A stretch of 64,000 nucleotides of DNA from Albugo candida (lineage: Eukaryota > Oomycota > Peronosporomycetes > Albuginales > Albuginaceae): positions 496,001 through 560,000 of the forward strand of contig CAJNAR010000164.1 in NCBI GenBank assembly GCA_905220665.1, read 5' to 3'. A program made the position numbers and the translations under genes. The notes under the pieces were generated by a model. It did no database searches, had not been told where the DNA came from, and saw only the letters and a program-made list of their open reading frames with translations. Below, in pieces: positions 10,207-22,229 of this stretch; positions within the stretch are counted from its first letter, which is position 1; the number at the start of each line of letters is the position of its first letter.

Positions 10207-13200
10207 ATGGGGAATTTTATACCAAGTGGATTCATTTTGAGCGATACAGACGCCGAGTTTCGTACAAACTACGTGGAGCGCCTACCGCCCAAGGACTTGA
10301 AACGATACTTGGAAGGATACCGTCGAATATGCAACAGCGAAAAAACAGGCAATACAGAATTGAAGCCTCTAAATTTGAACAATACGACGGAAAAGGCTTC
10401 CGATCGCATTGGGAAGTCCAATGAACGAAGCCAAAATAATAGCGATACGTCTAAGGCCACATTCAACGCCAATCAAGGATCCATCGAAAGGCAGTATAAA
10501 GGTTCAGGAACCGGAAAAGAAAACAACAAGTCTGCATCCGCAAAGACAGCTCCAAATGGCTCGAAAAAAATTGTTCAGGACGACATATCAAACGAAGAGA
10601 TTGGATTTACACAAACAAATATAAAGGCAACGAATGTCACTTTCAATTGGAATTGTGGTGTTTTGACAAAGCGGATGTTCCGAACCAAAGTGCTGTCTTC
10701 GTTCCCCATGATTCCTCACTCACTTGCCGATCGATTGTTTGATGTTTTGGACGCTGACCGTTGTGGGACGTTGACTGCGGAGAAGATCCTGAGCGGTATC
10801 TCTTGGTTGAAGTATGGAACACAAGAAGAATTCGAGCAATTACTGTTTATAATTTACGATCTCGAGAATGAAGGCCGTCTAACGCGAGATGTGTTGACTC
10901 GATTCATTGACGTTATCTATGGAAAGATAAGAGCACGAGATACAGCTACCATTGCATTTGTCGATTCCATTTTCTCCCAGCATTCCAGCCTCTCTTTCCA
11001 GGAATTTCGAGCAGTAGTACACCAACGAGACTCGAATGGTGTGGCTCTTTTGACTCACTGGTTGCTGGTATTGGCAGATGGTATCGGACTCGAAGATGAC
11101 CCAGCCATTATGATGCTCGAACAAGAGTATAGTCCAGTCGTGATACGTCATCGAATAGCGGAAGAAACATTGTTTTCAGTGAATGAAATTGCAAGTTTAG
11201 AGCGGCAATTTACAAGGCTTGAGGCTATTTTGATACGTGCCGAAGCCGAACAGCTTCTATCAGAATCCAGGACCCCCCTCTGCCGACACGACAAAGACTC
11301 TCAGCAGAATTCAAACGCAACAGCGAGGGTCAAAAATACGACTACACGAACTTCCATGACAGGAAAAAGTCGAGTGGATGCGAATTACCTGGTCGAAAAC
11401 ATGGGTCGATACTTTCCAAACGATTTTCTGAGGCGATATTTCGAATTGAAGTCACCAGATATATTCAATCCCATACGTACGCAAGAGGATGGACTCTCGT
11501 ACGGTATCATGCAGTGCAATTTTCCAGTCACATTGGAAGATTTCTGCTTGTTTGTATCCAACTTTTGCCGTGGAACCACAAAGTCAAAACTTCAGCGAGT
11601 GTTTGAACTGTATGCAAGTCCTACAGAGCGCATGTCTGAGGGTGGACACATACCATTGATTGGAAACCGTTCTATCACAGCTGATGCAATTCAGCTTTTG
11701 GAAGGAGTTGTCAAGGAATACTTTGCCTTGTTCTCTCCGGACGCGTTTAAAATTACTCGAGCCGAAGAGGAAGAAAGTGTGAGTGTCGCCATTTCCTGCG
11801 CTTTGACACTTCTGATTTTTGGAGTTTGACGTTTTGCAGCGCGCAGAAGCTTCTCTTATCGATCGTATGGACTTGAACACGTTTCTCCAATGGGCAGAAA
11901 GCTCGTCACAGCTTCAGGAATGCGTCCATCAAATGTCATTTGTTGCATGCGTCGTGTTCAATTTGAAGCCAGATTCAGGCGTCTTAGAACGAAGAATCGT
12001 CGAATGGCTTTGGACGCAAGCGACAAAGTTGATTAAAGTTGGACAGGTGCATGACGACTCCGACAGCGATGCTGACTCTTACTTAGCCTCATTTCTGTAG
12101 GAGTGGAATTTGGTTGGAGGTACTTGGTGGCGGAAATGGTGTCATTACACAGGGACGAATGTGATGAATGGAACTCGATACGGAATTCTGGCTATTCCAA
12201 AGCTTCCACAAAGTGCAGAGAATCGTCATATCAAAGAACACGAAGTTTTTCTACTCGATCATGACTCTCGCTACACGCAAGCACGTCGAAGACCCGGACC
12301 AATTGCTAGTTGGGACATACTCAAACGCAGCGGAAGTCGTCGGCTCAACGAACGTATCGCTGTGGGTCGCGATGTGTTTGTACGTGTGATAACACTTTGA
12401 TACAAGCGCTGTTCTAAATTCTATTACGATCTAGCTGGTTCCTTCCACCGTCTACGGGATGCTAGCGATGTGGTACAGTGGTGGTCCTGATCTGAAGCGA
12501 AGTATCATACCCGTCAGATGTGACGACACAGAGCGGACTGAATCCCTGGAACTAGAATTATTTCCATTGGTTTTACGGATTGCACGTGTGGAGCTATCGA
12601 CCGGAAATGTGGTCATGTCAGGCGAGGAAGTGACGTTGAGTTATCTCAGTTCGTATGGCTCACTATTGGAAGCGTCCTGCAAAGTATTCCTGTCTATAAA
12701 GGAGATCGAAAAGGCTCGTTTATGGTACTTTCACGAACAACACCCTACACATCGCTTCCCGTTGTGGCGAATAGAACGTGATCACTGCCAAGATCGGACA
12801 GTGACAGGTGTGAATGAGTATTTGTTTCACGCGCTCACCCAGCAATGCGTCCTGCTTCTCGAATTGCAAGACTTGGATGGAAGTTGGCCGCTGTCACAAG
12901 TCGACACAAGCAGTAAAACTCCAGCGGCGCTTACCAACGCAAAGGGCTCCACATCATCGCAGAAACCGGCAGTTGCCAACGCTAGAAGTGATCCAGGGTT
13001 TGAGAAATCGCAGACTTCAGCAAACAAGAGTCAAAACCGTTCAGGGGCGTCGGATTTGTGTGCTCGTAGCAACTTCGAAGCGTTCATTGGTGCACCACAT
13101 CGTGATCCTAATCCCAGCTCGAGCGATACCGAGTCCCAATGCAGTTCTCTACGCGAAGAACCTTACAATTTGGCTTTGGATCCCATCACACAGCGCCGAT

Positions 13201-15773
13201 TTCTCACCGACGCGTTTGGTGGTGATGGTTTAATTGGTCTGGAAAACTTGGGCAATACGTGTTACATGGGAAGTGCGTTGCAGTGCTTAAGCCACACCCG
13301 ATTACTGGTCGAGTATCTTCGTAAACAAGCATACCTTTCGGATATCAACGATCAGAATCGAGATGGGCATCAAGGGCGACTGGCTACGGCATTTGGGGAA
13401 TTGATTCGCGTGCTGTGGTCGCGTCAAAATGGCAAGAAGCGGCACTTTGCCCCGGCTGCATTCAAACGAATGATATCGAAGCTTCAGCCTCAGTTTCAAG
13501 GATCAGAACAACACGACGCACAAGAGTTTCTTGCGTTTTTGTTGAGTGGACTCAGCGAAGATTTGAACCGCGTTGTTGTCAAACCGTACGCTGAACTCAA
13601 AGACAGCGAAGGACGCAGTGACGCTGTCGTAGCGAATGAGTGGTGGGACAATCATTTAAAGCGTGAGGTATCTGTCGTCGTTGCCTTATTCACAGGACAG
13701 TACAAAAGCTTGCTGGAATGTGAGCTTTGTCACTATGAATCCGCACGCTTTGAGCCATTCACATTCCTTCAATTATCTCTTCCGGAAAGCTCCTCACGCT
13801 CAATTGTTGTCATTGTGTTTTTCAACAACGACCACCCGCCTGTGCGTTGCTCTGTACGCGTCAACAAGAAGAGTCTTGTGCACCAGTTGCTTCAGCAAGT
13901 AGCTGTTCTCATGTCGAAACAGGGAAAACACATTCAGAAGCAACAAGCAGACAACTTTGTTCTAGCAAAAGTGACGACTGCCCATACTGTCGACATGCTT
14001 GTGGATGAACGGAATCCGGTTTCAATGATTCAGGATAACGATTCCCTCACAGTTTTTGAAGTGGATCCCCTTCCAATTCCCAAACGCGATCGAAATCAGC
14101 CGCTGCGCAATGCGAAGAACGCTAATCCACAAACGTCGAAGATTGAAGAAGACATCGATTCCAGTCAATCTGCAGGAATTCAAATCGGATCGTCAGTGTA
14201 TATCCGTCAGAAATCACGAGAATTGCAAGCCGCGCGGGTGATTGATGTCCACGGATCCGAGACCATTGATATTGCATTCCCAACAGGCTTGAAGCGATAC
14301 GATTTCCCTTGTACCGGCGTTCTGGAGCATTATGCGGCTAAAAAGATGGGGAAGAGATACGAATCGATCAAGAACCCAATGATGCGCCACGTTTTGTACT
14401 CAAGTGCATTCTTGTTCATGGTACATCGTCGTGTGGATCGATCTTCTCATTCCTTCACAAGGACGCACATCCCACGATTGTTCGGATCACCGTTGGTGGT
14501 GCGGGTATCTCTCCAATACACCACCAATTACGACCTGTATCTGCTCGTTTGGACTCGCCTACGTCGAATTTTCCACTGGAAACGACCGCCTCCGCCGTCA
14601 GAATTCCCCATCACATCGAAAAATGAGGCTACATGCCGATCTGATGTGAGAAGTATTGCATTGGGAAGCCATTTACAAGTAACGAAATTCGGGTTTTGTC
14701 TGCGTATGGTGACATCTGCTGGTCATTCGTGTTCACGTTGCGATTGGTTGGACGCGTGTTTGGGCTGCTTAATCATTCCTTCTCAAGATCGGATCAGCGT
14801 GACAGCTGAAGAAACGATTGCGATGGATTGGGACACAGCGAGTCTAAAGGAAGAATACGATCCACTAGAAGCAAGCACGCTCATAGTCGATGCGTCGATC
14901 GAGCATAATCGTCAGAAAGATCAAGGACCTCTGACATTGGACCAATGTCTCAACATCTTCACCGCAAAAGAACACATCAATGAAGCGTATTGTGGACGAT
15001 GTAAAGCTCTACGTCCAGCGAATAAAACGATGGATTTCTGGCGACTGCCTCCGATTCTCGTGATTCATCTCAAACGATTTTGTTACACTCAAGTTTCTCG
15101 TCGGAAATTATATCATTTTGTGGATTTTCCGTTAGTCGGATTGGATATGACAAAGTTTGTGGCAAAAAGACGACGACCAAAAAGACTGTACGAGTCGGGA
15201 ATGACCTATTGGCGCTTCCTCGGCGGGAAATTACAGCATGAAGAGGATGATGATGTCGCGGAGAATGAAGCTCAGGAAATGCACGAGCATCACGTCGACC
15301 ACAAAATATCAATTCCCATCTCTAAAAGCCATTCATCGTCTAATTGCAAGGACACAAATGGAACTACTTGTCTTAATTCTCCAGCTACTGCGACAGTTTT
15401 GACGAAAGTACGCAATGAGTCGTTTCTGTATGATCTCTACGCAGTGGTGAATCACGTCGGCGCACTTGCAACTGGACACTACTTTGCATACATTCGGAGC
15501 GAGATTGATGGTCGATGGAAATGCTTCAACGATCATCAATGCAAAGAAATTGACGCGAAAGAAGTAGTCTCATCTAGTGCGTATATCCTCTTTTACATTC
15601 GAAGGGATATGCAGTATCTGTCGATTGAAGATTTATTCCCACCCGTTATCCGATCGACACAATCACAGACCGAGACTTCATTCAGCAATGACATACCCAG
15701 CGTGAGTGAGTTGCCACGTGCTTCAACTGGACCGCCTGAATCAGCTGAAAGCCCGAGATGCGAGGTCATGTAG
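10207..15773 (+). CDS. USP32-type ubiquitin carboxyl-terminal hydrolase (EF-hand, DUSP, USP)
   Basis: Cysteine protease that removes ubiquitin. Four exons join in frame: 10207-11778, 11840-12046, 12101-12379 and 12435-15773, about 1,798 residues. The N-terminal half has degenerate EF-hand pairs (DRLFDVLDADRCGTLTAEKI, then IIYDLENEGRLTRDVLTRF). A DUSP-like domain follows (VGGTWWRKWCHYTG). The catalytic domain starts with GLENLGNTCYMGSALQCL, with catalytic Cys near residue 961, then SEQHDAQEFLAFLLSGL, CxxC zinc-ribbon pairs (CELC, CGRC) and the His box GALATGHYFAYI near residue 1701. The order matches animal USP32. The protein begins MGNFIPSG, a possible N-myristoylation site, and ends RCEVM, a possible CaaX box. 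It converges on the P450 reductase with only 23 bp between the stops. Confidence 0.88.
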
Positions 15774-15796
15774 CTGACATTAATGGGCGATCAGTA

Positions 15797-17929
15797 TCAC
15801 GCCCAGAGTTCCTGCACAAATCGACCACAAGTCTGCCAATTCGAGAGCATCAATTTGGCTTCGGCTGCTGTCTTTTGCCCGTGTCGTTCAATGATATCGG
15901 TCAATGTCTTGAGCACATCTTGTCCCATCTGAATCCCTCCACACACATAGACATAGGCGCCTTTATCGTGAAGCTGTGTCCATACTTTAGTTCCTTGTTG
16001 AGCAAGAAGATGTTGGACGTAGACTTTCTCAGCAGATTGACGTGAAAAGGCAACATGCAACTCGCTCAAGATTCCCTGCGATTGGAATAATTCCAACTCG
16101 GTCCGATAAATGTAATCATGTTCGTGACGACAACCAAAATACAACACTGTCCGCCCGATGGGAAGACCCATTTCCAGCTGCTTGGAGCGTTCATGCAAGA
16201 AGGCTCGCATTGGAGCGATTCCCGTTCCTGGGCCGATTAAAATGATTGGCGTTGTGGTATCTCGAGGCAACCGGAATTTGGACTCTCTTACAAACACTCG
16301 AATGTGAGGCCACTGACGCGGTTGTTTACTGCCTTGCTCACCAGGCCGACTCTGACGTTTTTTTCTATCATCATGACGGGATTCTGGAATCGCCAATCGT
16401 GATAAGTAAGAAGAACAAACGCCATCAAAGATGCGACCATCTGTCTGTGGTGTTTGGAGCACCGATACGGTGACATGAATACGATCGGGATGAGCCAGAC
16501 GAGAAGACGAAATTGTATAAAAGCGAGGATTGATATAAGGCACAATGTCCAACAACGCTTCGAGGGGAACTTGTATCGACGGAAACGCTTCCAATATATC
16601 AACAAAAGATCGATGCTCCTTGAGGATCCAAGTCTGATACAGATCTTTGCCATTTGTCGATGCCAGATCAAGCAGCTTTTCCCTCTCTACTTGGCTTTGA
16701 GCACATTCTGCTAGCTTCTTTAATGCTCGTTTCCGTGGGGCATTTGAAATATCGAGGTACCGTGTCAGTATCGTGGCGACTGTGCAAGGAGAAGGGAATG
16801 GAATGTCTTTACATGTTGATCGTTCGTTGCAAGTATTTGGCTTGACAATGACCCATTGATCCAAATTGTACTTTAGTCGACACGCAATCCGCTCCACATT
16901 TGACCAAGCATTCTCAGGCAAAATGGCAAGATTATCGGCCGTCTGATATTCCAGCTCTGTTCCTTTCAGATCGATTTCCAGATGGAGAGTCGATCGATTG
17001 GCTGTATCAGTGCAAAGTTCTTGCTTTTGTATCACTTTGGCTAAATCCGATTGGAAAAAATATTTATTTGCCGCTTTGATATTATATGAGTGGGTCTCTG
17101 CTTGCTTTATTTGGTCAGTTTTCAATGGAGAGCACTTTGAGATGGAATAATCGCAGGAAACCACTGCTGAATTAGCTTTCGAGTCTTCCATTGTGTCGTG
17201 CCCATTGACTCGTAATCGTTTGCATACTTGCATATTTTCGAGCAATGTGGACCATAGATTTTCCTTCCATTCCTCGAAATCATTTTCAATATTCTGATCG
17301 TCATCGCCTTCTCCATAGCGATACAATCGTCGCGCTCCGGCCGCTTCCATCTGCTTGTTGATGGATCTCCCCATTGCATTATAATGCTCGTATTGACTAT
17401 TTCCTAATCCAAAGACGGTGAAGAATACATTTTGCAGTGGTTTGTGGTCGACTTGCTGTTGTTTGAGAAATCGTGCGAATTCTACAGCGTTATCGGTAGG
17501 ATCTCCTTCACCGTACGTCGCTACGACCAAAATGACAACAATCTCTTTCGCCAGACATTTTTTTGCATCGTATTCTTCCAAGTCGTATTTCACGATAGGA
17601 ATTTTTTTACTTGTGCCTTCTTGATGCAAAGTGGCTGCAAATGCTTCCGCTGTGCCTGTTTGTGAGCCGAAAAGAACGACAACACGAGATGTTGAGGAGT
17701 GATTTTCGCTTGGAATGGTGGCATCTGCGGGAACTATTTTTGATGCGTTCTTCAAATTTGTTTGCAGTTGTTCGCGTAATTGCACTGACTTTTTGTACTG
17801 CTCCATCTGATTGTTTATACGGATCATTTCCGTACTTTCAGAAGAAGGGCGAGAGCGTTTCCAGCATAATACCATGCCACCGATAGCAGCCAGAATAGTG
17901 CCAGCGATGGAGTAGGAATCTATCATTGT
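15797..17929 (-). CDS. NADPH-cytochrome P450 reductase
   Basis: Membrane-bound flavoprotein that passes electrons from NADPH through FAD and FMN to cytochrome P450s and other haem enzymes of the endoplasmic reticulum. The intronless gene gives 710 residues, the normal family length. An N-terminal anchor (SYSIAGTILAAIGGMVLCW) precedes the FMN domain (VVLFGSQTGTAEAF, then VVATYGEGDPTDNA). The FAD domain contains RFYTISSS, and the NADPH domain contains IGPGTGIAPMRAFLHE and YFGCRHEHDYIY. The penultimate Trp (LWA at the end) stacks on FAD in this family. The first in-frame ATG begins MIDSYS; sequence upstream stays open but has no ATG. Confidence 0.95.
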   Translation of the reverse strand, partial: TMIDSYSIAGTILAAIGGMVLCWKRSRPSSESTEMIRINNQMEQYKKSVQLREQLQTNLKNASKIVPADATIPSENHSSTSRVVVLFGSQTGTAEAFAATLHQEGTSKKIPIVKYDLEEYDAKKCLAKEIVVILVVATYGEGDPTDNAVEFARFLKQQQVDHKPLQNVFFTVFGLGNSQYEHYNAMGRSINKQMEAAGARRLYRYGEGDDDQNIENDFEEWKENLWSTLLENMQVCKRLRVNGHDTMEDSKANSAVVSCDYSISKCSPLKTDQIKQAETHSYNIKAANKYFFQSDLAKVIQKQELCTDTANRSTLHLEIDLKGTELEYQTADNLAILPENAWSNVERIACRLKYNLDQWVIVKPNTCNERSTCKDIPFPSPCTVATILTRYLDISNAPRKRALKKLAECAQSQVEREKLLDLASTNGKDLYQTWILKEHRSFVDILEAFPSIQVPLEALLDIVPYINPRFYTISSSRLAHPDRIHVTVSVLQTPQTDGRIFDGVCSSYLSRLAIPESRHDDRKKRQSRPGEQGSKQPRQWPHIRVFVRESKFRLPRDTTTPIILIGPGTGIAPMRAFLHERSKQLEMGLPIGRTVLYFGCRHEHDYIYRTELELFQSQGILSELHVAFSRQSAEKVYVQHLLAQQGTKVWTQLHDKGAYVYVCGGIQMGQDVLKTLTDIIERHGQKTAAEAKLMLSNWQTCGRFVQELWA

Positions 17930-18326
17930 GATTGAATGCTTTTGCTCCAAGTAATGCACCACGCTATTTTAAGCAATTGACTCTATTTTGGTTGGTATGT
18001 CGTGCGGTTACGCACTTCCAACGCGTTTTATGTTGATTACGAGAATGGGGATAGCGTATGTACCGCATTGCATAAGATTGTGTGAAATCAAAGATTCAGA
18101 GTATAAAGCGGTCAGTTTTTGTCACGGTAGATATCTGCCCATAGTTTTTTATATCAAACACCCATTGTTGTTGATGATGCTTGTTAGAATAATGCTCAAA
18201 TCAGAGGTCTTCTATCTATATTCCGGTTAAATGTCAGCTAAAGCGGTCGAGTTCATTCGTCGATTCCATATTCAAGTAGAAGCTACAGAGCAATTGACCC
18301 TATTTTAAAGTGAACACATCATTCTT
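17930..18326. other. Divergent intergenic region, P450 reductase / TATDN1-like
   Basis: 397 bp holding two divergent promoters. No RNA gene or repeat was seen. Confidence 0.5.
18319..18325 (+). promoter_or_regulatory. Possible oomycete initiator element
   Basis: TCATTCT lies two bases before the ATG of the TATDN1-like gene and fits the oomycete Inr consensus (YCAHTYY). If used, the 5' UTR would be nearly absent, so this may be chance. Confidence 0.25.
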
Positions 18327-19541
18327 ATGACCAGAATTCCGTTTGTCGACATTGGCGCTAATCTAACGGATCCAGTCTTCTGCGGCGTATATCGAGGAAA
18401 ACAGCGTCATGTGGTACGTGACACGAATTCACACCTTCTCACCTCATAGCCGAAGAACAATTTGTAGAGTGACCTGAAAAATGTATTGAAGCGAGCTCAT
18501 AATTACGGCGTTGACAGAATTATCACAACAGGTAGCATATTAAGATCGTTTCTTCTTCATTTCACAACATATCGGCAAAATGTCTAGCTGGCTCTTTGGA
18601 TGAAAGCAGAGCAGCTCTGTCTCTGTCGCGTGAGGCATATCCCTCCCCGCACACAAAGCTCTATTCGACTGTCGGTGTACATCCAACACGTTGCAACGAG
18701 TTTTTAACCGCAATATCCGACCAAGATTCACTACAGCAGCCAAATGAAACTGCTGAAGCTCATCTTTCCAAGCTCCTTAACGTATGTGAAGATGGAATCA
18801 AAGACGCAAAAGTTGTGGCCATTGGCGAATGCGGTTTGGATTACGATCGGTTGGAATTTTGCAGCCGAGAAACTCAGAAGCGTTATTTCGAGAAACAGTT
18901 TGAATTGGCAGAAGCGACAAAGTTGCCAATGTTTCTGCATAATCGAAACACACAAGGCGACTTTTACGGTAAGGAAGAGATATCCGTATATGAAGTTCCA
19001 TTAATACTGCTTAGAGATCGTGTCGAGAAATCGTCATCGATTTAGACATGGTGTGGTTCATTCATTCACTGGTGATCGAGATGAAGCGGAAAAACTGCTT
19101 GGGTTGGACCTATACATTGGTGAGAAAAAATTATTGTAAACGGGAGCAATAAAGTCTGATATTTTGTTCAGGGATTAATGGATGCTCATTAAAGACGCAA
19201 GAGAATTTGGAGGTGGTGAAAGCGATTCCAGCTGCACGGCTGATGTTGGAAACTGATGCGCCTTGGTGTGATATCCGTTCAACTCATGCTGGCTTCCAGC
19301 ACGTGCACACAAAGTGGCCATCCAGAAAAGCTGAAAAATACGATCATGACAGTCTGGTCAAAGGGCGAAATGAACCTTGTACAATGATGTGAGTCGCGTC
19401 GATATATATACATGGCTGTTTAATATCTCCATTTCTAGACAAGTTTTGGAGGTCTTGAGCGCGGTTCGTGGGGATAAGATGCAAGAACTTGCAGATCGCG
19501 CGTACCAGAACAGTATGCAAGTATTCTTCCCTGACGGCTAA
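18327..19541 (+). CDS. TatD-family deoxyribonuclease, TATDN1-like
   Basis: Metal-dependent hydrolase of the TatD family, linked in other organisms to DNA repair and DNA breakdown. Six exons join in frame: 18327-18413, 18468-18531, 18588-18968, 19015-19119, 19172-19388 and 19439-19541. Conserved blocks run in order: [68 protein letters not shown] and [13 protein letters not shown]. The N-terminal DIGANLTDP and the HNRN block are those of the TATDN1 branch rather than bacterial TatD. It converges on the polymerase delta subunit gene with 54 bp between the stops. Confidence 0.9.
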
Positions 19542-19595
19542 ATTATATCTGGTACCCATGTGCCATCCACTTCGAACGAAGCACTTGAGCTATCA

Positions 19596-20747
19596 CTACC
19601 CTTTTTTGAAAAACGAAAAGAGCGTTTTCTGCTTTCCACTTCCACCACTTGAAGCTGAAGCTGAAGCTTTTCCCTTACCATTTCCTTGCGAGCGCGAGAC
19701 CGGCTTTTCTTGATGCTGTCGCTTATTACTGTTTTCTCCCTCCTCTCCATCGATTTGCTCATAGTGTTTTTCTGTCACCATATATCCGTCTTCGTTGATA
19801 CGGGTTTTCGTTACCACTTTTTGATGCTTCTCTGTCACAGATTGTGTGACGTTGTTGTCGGAAGGTACAGCATCGGTCTCAGCAACACGAGCGGTAACAT
19901 GTTTTCCGGTGAAGTGATAAATATCGTCGTCCAACTTTGCTTTCTTATCTTCTGGAGGAGCCATGCTAGCTGTCTCTGCGCCTTCTAGGTCGTCATCGTC
20001 TTCATCCTCTACAACTCGTTTCCGACCCGTTTTCTGGGGCACAAATTTGAATCCAATATCGTCACCGCTCTCCTCGCTGCTTGAATCAACGCTGAGCACA
20101 TTTTGCTGCTCTGGAGCTTTCTTGACGACGCTTGTCCTCGCCGGTTCGATTGCGCTCTTTGTTATTTTTTTAAAGATATTCTTATTGGTTTCTGGCTTCA
20201 CTTTGGGTAATGTTGCACGAGTGAGAGATTTGCTTTGCTTACTGGAAGGAGCAATATTCAGCTCGGGACCCGCGGATTGATTGGACGTGCGAGTTGTCCG
20301 TGTTTTCTGTTTGGTGATAGATGAACAGGTTATGTTGCTACTGTGATAGTATTCGAGCGCCCTTTCGGTCTCCGTATCGACGTGATCGAAAAAAGCATTC
20401 CGAATCTGACTCTCTTCGTACATACAATTGTTTACGTGTGTCTGGCTATCCTCATTTTCCATACGGGAGGGGAGTAAGCCATATATCTCGTTTTGATGTG
20501 CATCAACTATATCCTTGCAGGTTAAAGAAATGATTCGTTCGCGAGCATCATGCACGATCGAATCTGGCTTTACGATTTGTACTGCCACAGGAACAACGTT
20601 TTGCGCCTGTTTTACATCGCCGATGAATTGCAAGCAAGCTTTTTTAGCTTTTTGAATATCAATCTGTGCTTTTGCGCAGAGCGTATGCACTGTTATCGCG
20701 CGACTTGTATCGAGCAAAAAATTGGAGAGCACTTCCTCGCAGTCCAT
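19596..20747 (-). CDS. DNA polymerase delta subunit 3 (POLD3/Cdc27-like)
   Basis: Accessory subunit that tethers replicative polymerase delta to the sliding clamp PCNA. The start of the protein (MDCEEVLSNFLLDTSRAITVHTL, split here by its own ATG) resembles the winged-helix N-terminus of Cdc27/p66, though weakly. The middle is Lys/Ser/acid-rich and disordered. The near-C-terminal EDGYMVTEKHYE block is shared with POLD3 proteins, and the protein ends with QKTLFSFFKKG, a canonical PCNA-interacting (PIP) box Q-x-x-L-x-x-F-F. The length of 383 residues suits the fungal and protist forms. An open frame extends four codons upstream without ATG, so a small 5' exon is possible. Confidence 0.8.
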   Translation of the reverse strand: MDCEEVLSNFLLDTSRAITVHTLCAKAQIDIQKAKKACLQFIGDVKQAQNVVPVAVQIVKPDSIVHDARERIISLTCKDIVDAHQNEIYGLLPSRMENEDSQTHVNNCMYEESQIRNAFFDHVDTETERALEYYHSSNITCSSITKQKTRTTRTSNQSAGPELNIAPSSKQSKSLTRATLPKVKPETNKNIFKKITKSAIEPARTSVVKKAPEQQNVLSVDSSSEESGDDIGFKFVPQKTGRKRVVEDEDDDDLEGAETASMAPPEDKKAKLDDDIYHFTGKHVTARVAETDAVPSDNNVTQSVTEKHQKVVTKTRINEDGYMVTEKHYEQIDGEEGENSNKRQHQEKPVSRSQGNGKGKASASASSGGSGKQKTLFSFFKKG

Positions 20748-20837
20748 GAGCTGCAGCACCGTGACCTCTGAATAGGAACAATTTTAACAGAGACGGTCTT
20801 ATATTCAAATCCGCTTATTCTCGGTTAACCGCTACAA

Positions 20838-22229
20838 TCACGGTTTCTTAGAGCAGTGATCCAAAATCCATTCGCTGGTAATGGATTTTGGGCGTTCAAG
20901 AGGCAAGCCCAACGCACGGTCCCAAAATAGCTGCGAGAGCACACCGATTGCACGGGAAACACCAAATAATACTGTGTAATAATTCTTCTGGGTCAGTCCA
21001 TAGTAATGCAGCAAAACACCAGAGTGTGAGTCCACGTTCGGATATGGATTCTTTGTTTTGCCATGTTTTGTCAAAATGTCGGGCATCACTTGATAAATTG
21101 TATCGACAATTCGGAAGAGTTGGTCATCTGGCATATATTTTAGGCCAAATTCACGTTGACACGTGTATCGAGGATCTGTTTTTCGAAGCACTGCATGTCC
21201 GTATCCTGGTATGACTTTGCCCGCATTCAATGTGTCCCACGCAAATTGTGTGATCGTTTCCTTGTTCACTTGCAATCCTTTCGACTGAAACTCTGATTGA
21301 AGATCGAGAATCCATCCGAGAACTTCTTGATTGGCCAAACCGTGCAACGGACCAGCAAGCGCGTTGAAACCAGCGGCAACAGACAAATAGGGATCTGAGA
21401 GAGTACTTCCCACCAAATGTGTCGTGTGAGCGCTAGCGTTGCCTCCTTCATGATCGCTATGAATGACAAGATACAGACGCATCAATTCATCAAATTCGGA
21501 ACTTTCAAATCCAAGCATACGGCAAAAATTGGCCGAGTAGTCCAAGCTGGAATCGTACGCCCGATTTTTCTCACTGAAATAAGTATTGCGATAAATCAAT
21601 GCAGCTACTTCCGGCAATCGCGCAATAAGGTTCATCATGTCTTCATATGTATGATGCCAGTACGTTGACTTGTGAATGCCATCAGCATACTTTTTCGCAA
21701 AGATACTGTCGGTATTCATCGCCGTCACAGCACAGGACAGCTGCGTCATTGGATGAGCATTCTTCAAACTCACAATCAGATCTTTAACGTGCTTTGGGAG
21801 GCGAGCACGAGAATGCAAATCTTCCGTTACCATATCGACCTGATCTTTCGTTGGGATGTCTCCGGTTAATAGAAGCCACAAAAGACCTTCCGGTAAAGGT
21901 TCGCCATTCGTTGAGTAGGTGGGAAGCTTTTTCTGCAACTCAGGAATGCTATATCCCCGGAAGCGAATACCTTCTTCAGCATCCAGTAGTGAAGTCTCCC
22001 ATAACAGACACTTCACACCACGTGCACCACCGATAGCTTGATCCACAGTTACTTCTCCAAGTGATTTCGATCCATGTTCTGATTTCAACTTTTTCAAAGC
22101 TTCTTGACGACGCGGAACCTGCTCCTTTAACGTATCAAGAAGACCAGTCGACGCGCTTGCGAAAGTCTTGACACTTTGTGCCTTAGCTTTGATCACAGAT
22201 CGGCGAAAATTTTGGATGAGTGCGGTCAT
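20838..22229 (-). CDS. Citrate synthase, mitochondrial
   Basis: Condenses oxaloacetate and acetyl-CoA to citrate at the entry of the TCA cycle. The intronless gene gives 463 residues. A basic, Ser-rich presequence ([18 protein letters not shown]) fits import into the matrix. Active-site blocks are intact: [18 protein letters not shown], the [15 protein letters not shown] block holding the second catalytic His, and [16 protein letters not shown] with the catalytic Asp. It lies 90 bp downstream of nothing else on its strand's promoter side except the long empty interval, and 90 bp upstream of the polymerase subunit ATG. Confidence 0.97.
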   Translation of the reverse strand: MTALIQNFRRSVIKAKAQSVKTFASASTGLLDTLKEQVPRRQEALKKLKSEHGSKSLGEVTVDQAIGGARGVKCLLWETSLLDAEEGIRFRGYSIPELQKKLPTYSTNGEPLPEGLLWLLLTGDIPTKDQVDMVTEDLHSRARLPKHVKDLIVSLKNAHPMTQLSCAVTAMNTDSIFAKKYADGIHKSTYWHHTYEDMMNLIARLPEVAALIYRNTYFSEKNRAYDSSLDYSANFCRMLGFESSEFDELMRLYLVIHSDHEGGNASAHTTHLVGSTLSDPYLSVAAGFNALAGPLHGLANQEVLGWILDLQSEFQSKGLQVNKETITQFAWDTLNAGKVIPGYGHAVLRKTDPRYTCQREFGLKYMPDDQLFRIVDTIYQVMPDILTKHGKTKNPYPNVDSHSGVLLHYYGLTQKNYYTVLFGVSRAIGVLSQLFWDRALGLPLERPKSITSEWILDHCSKKP

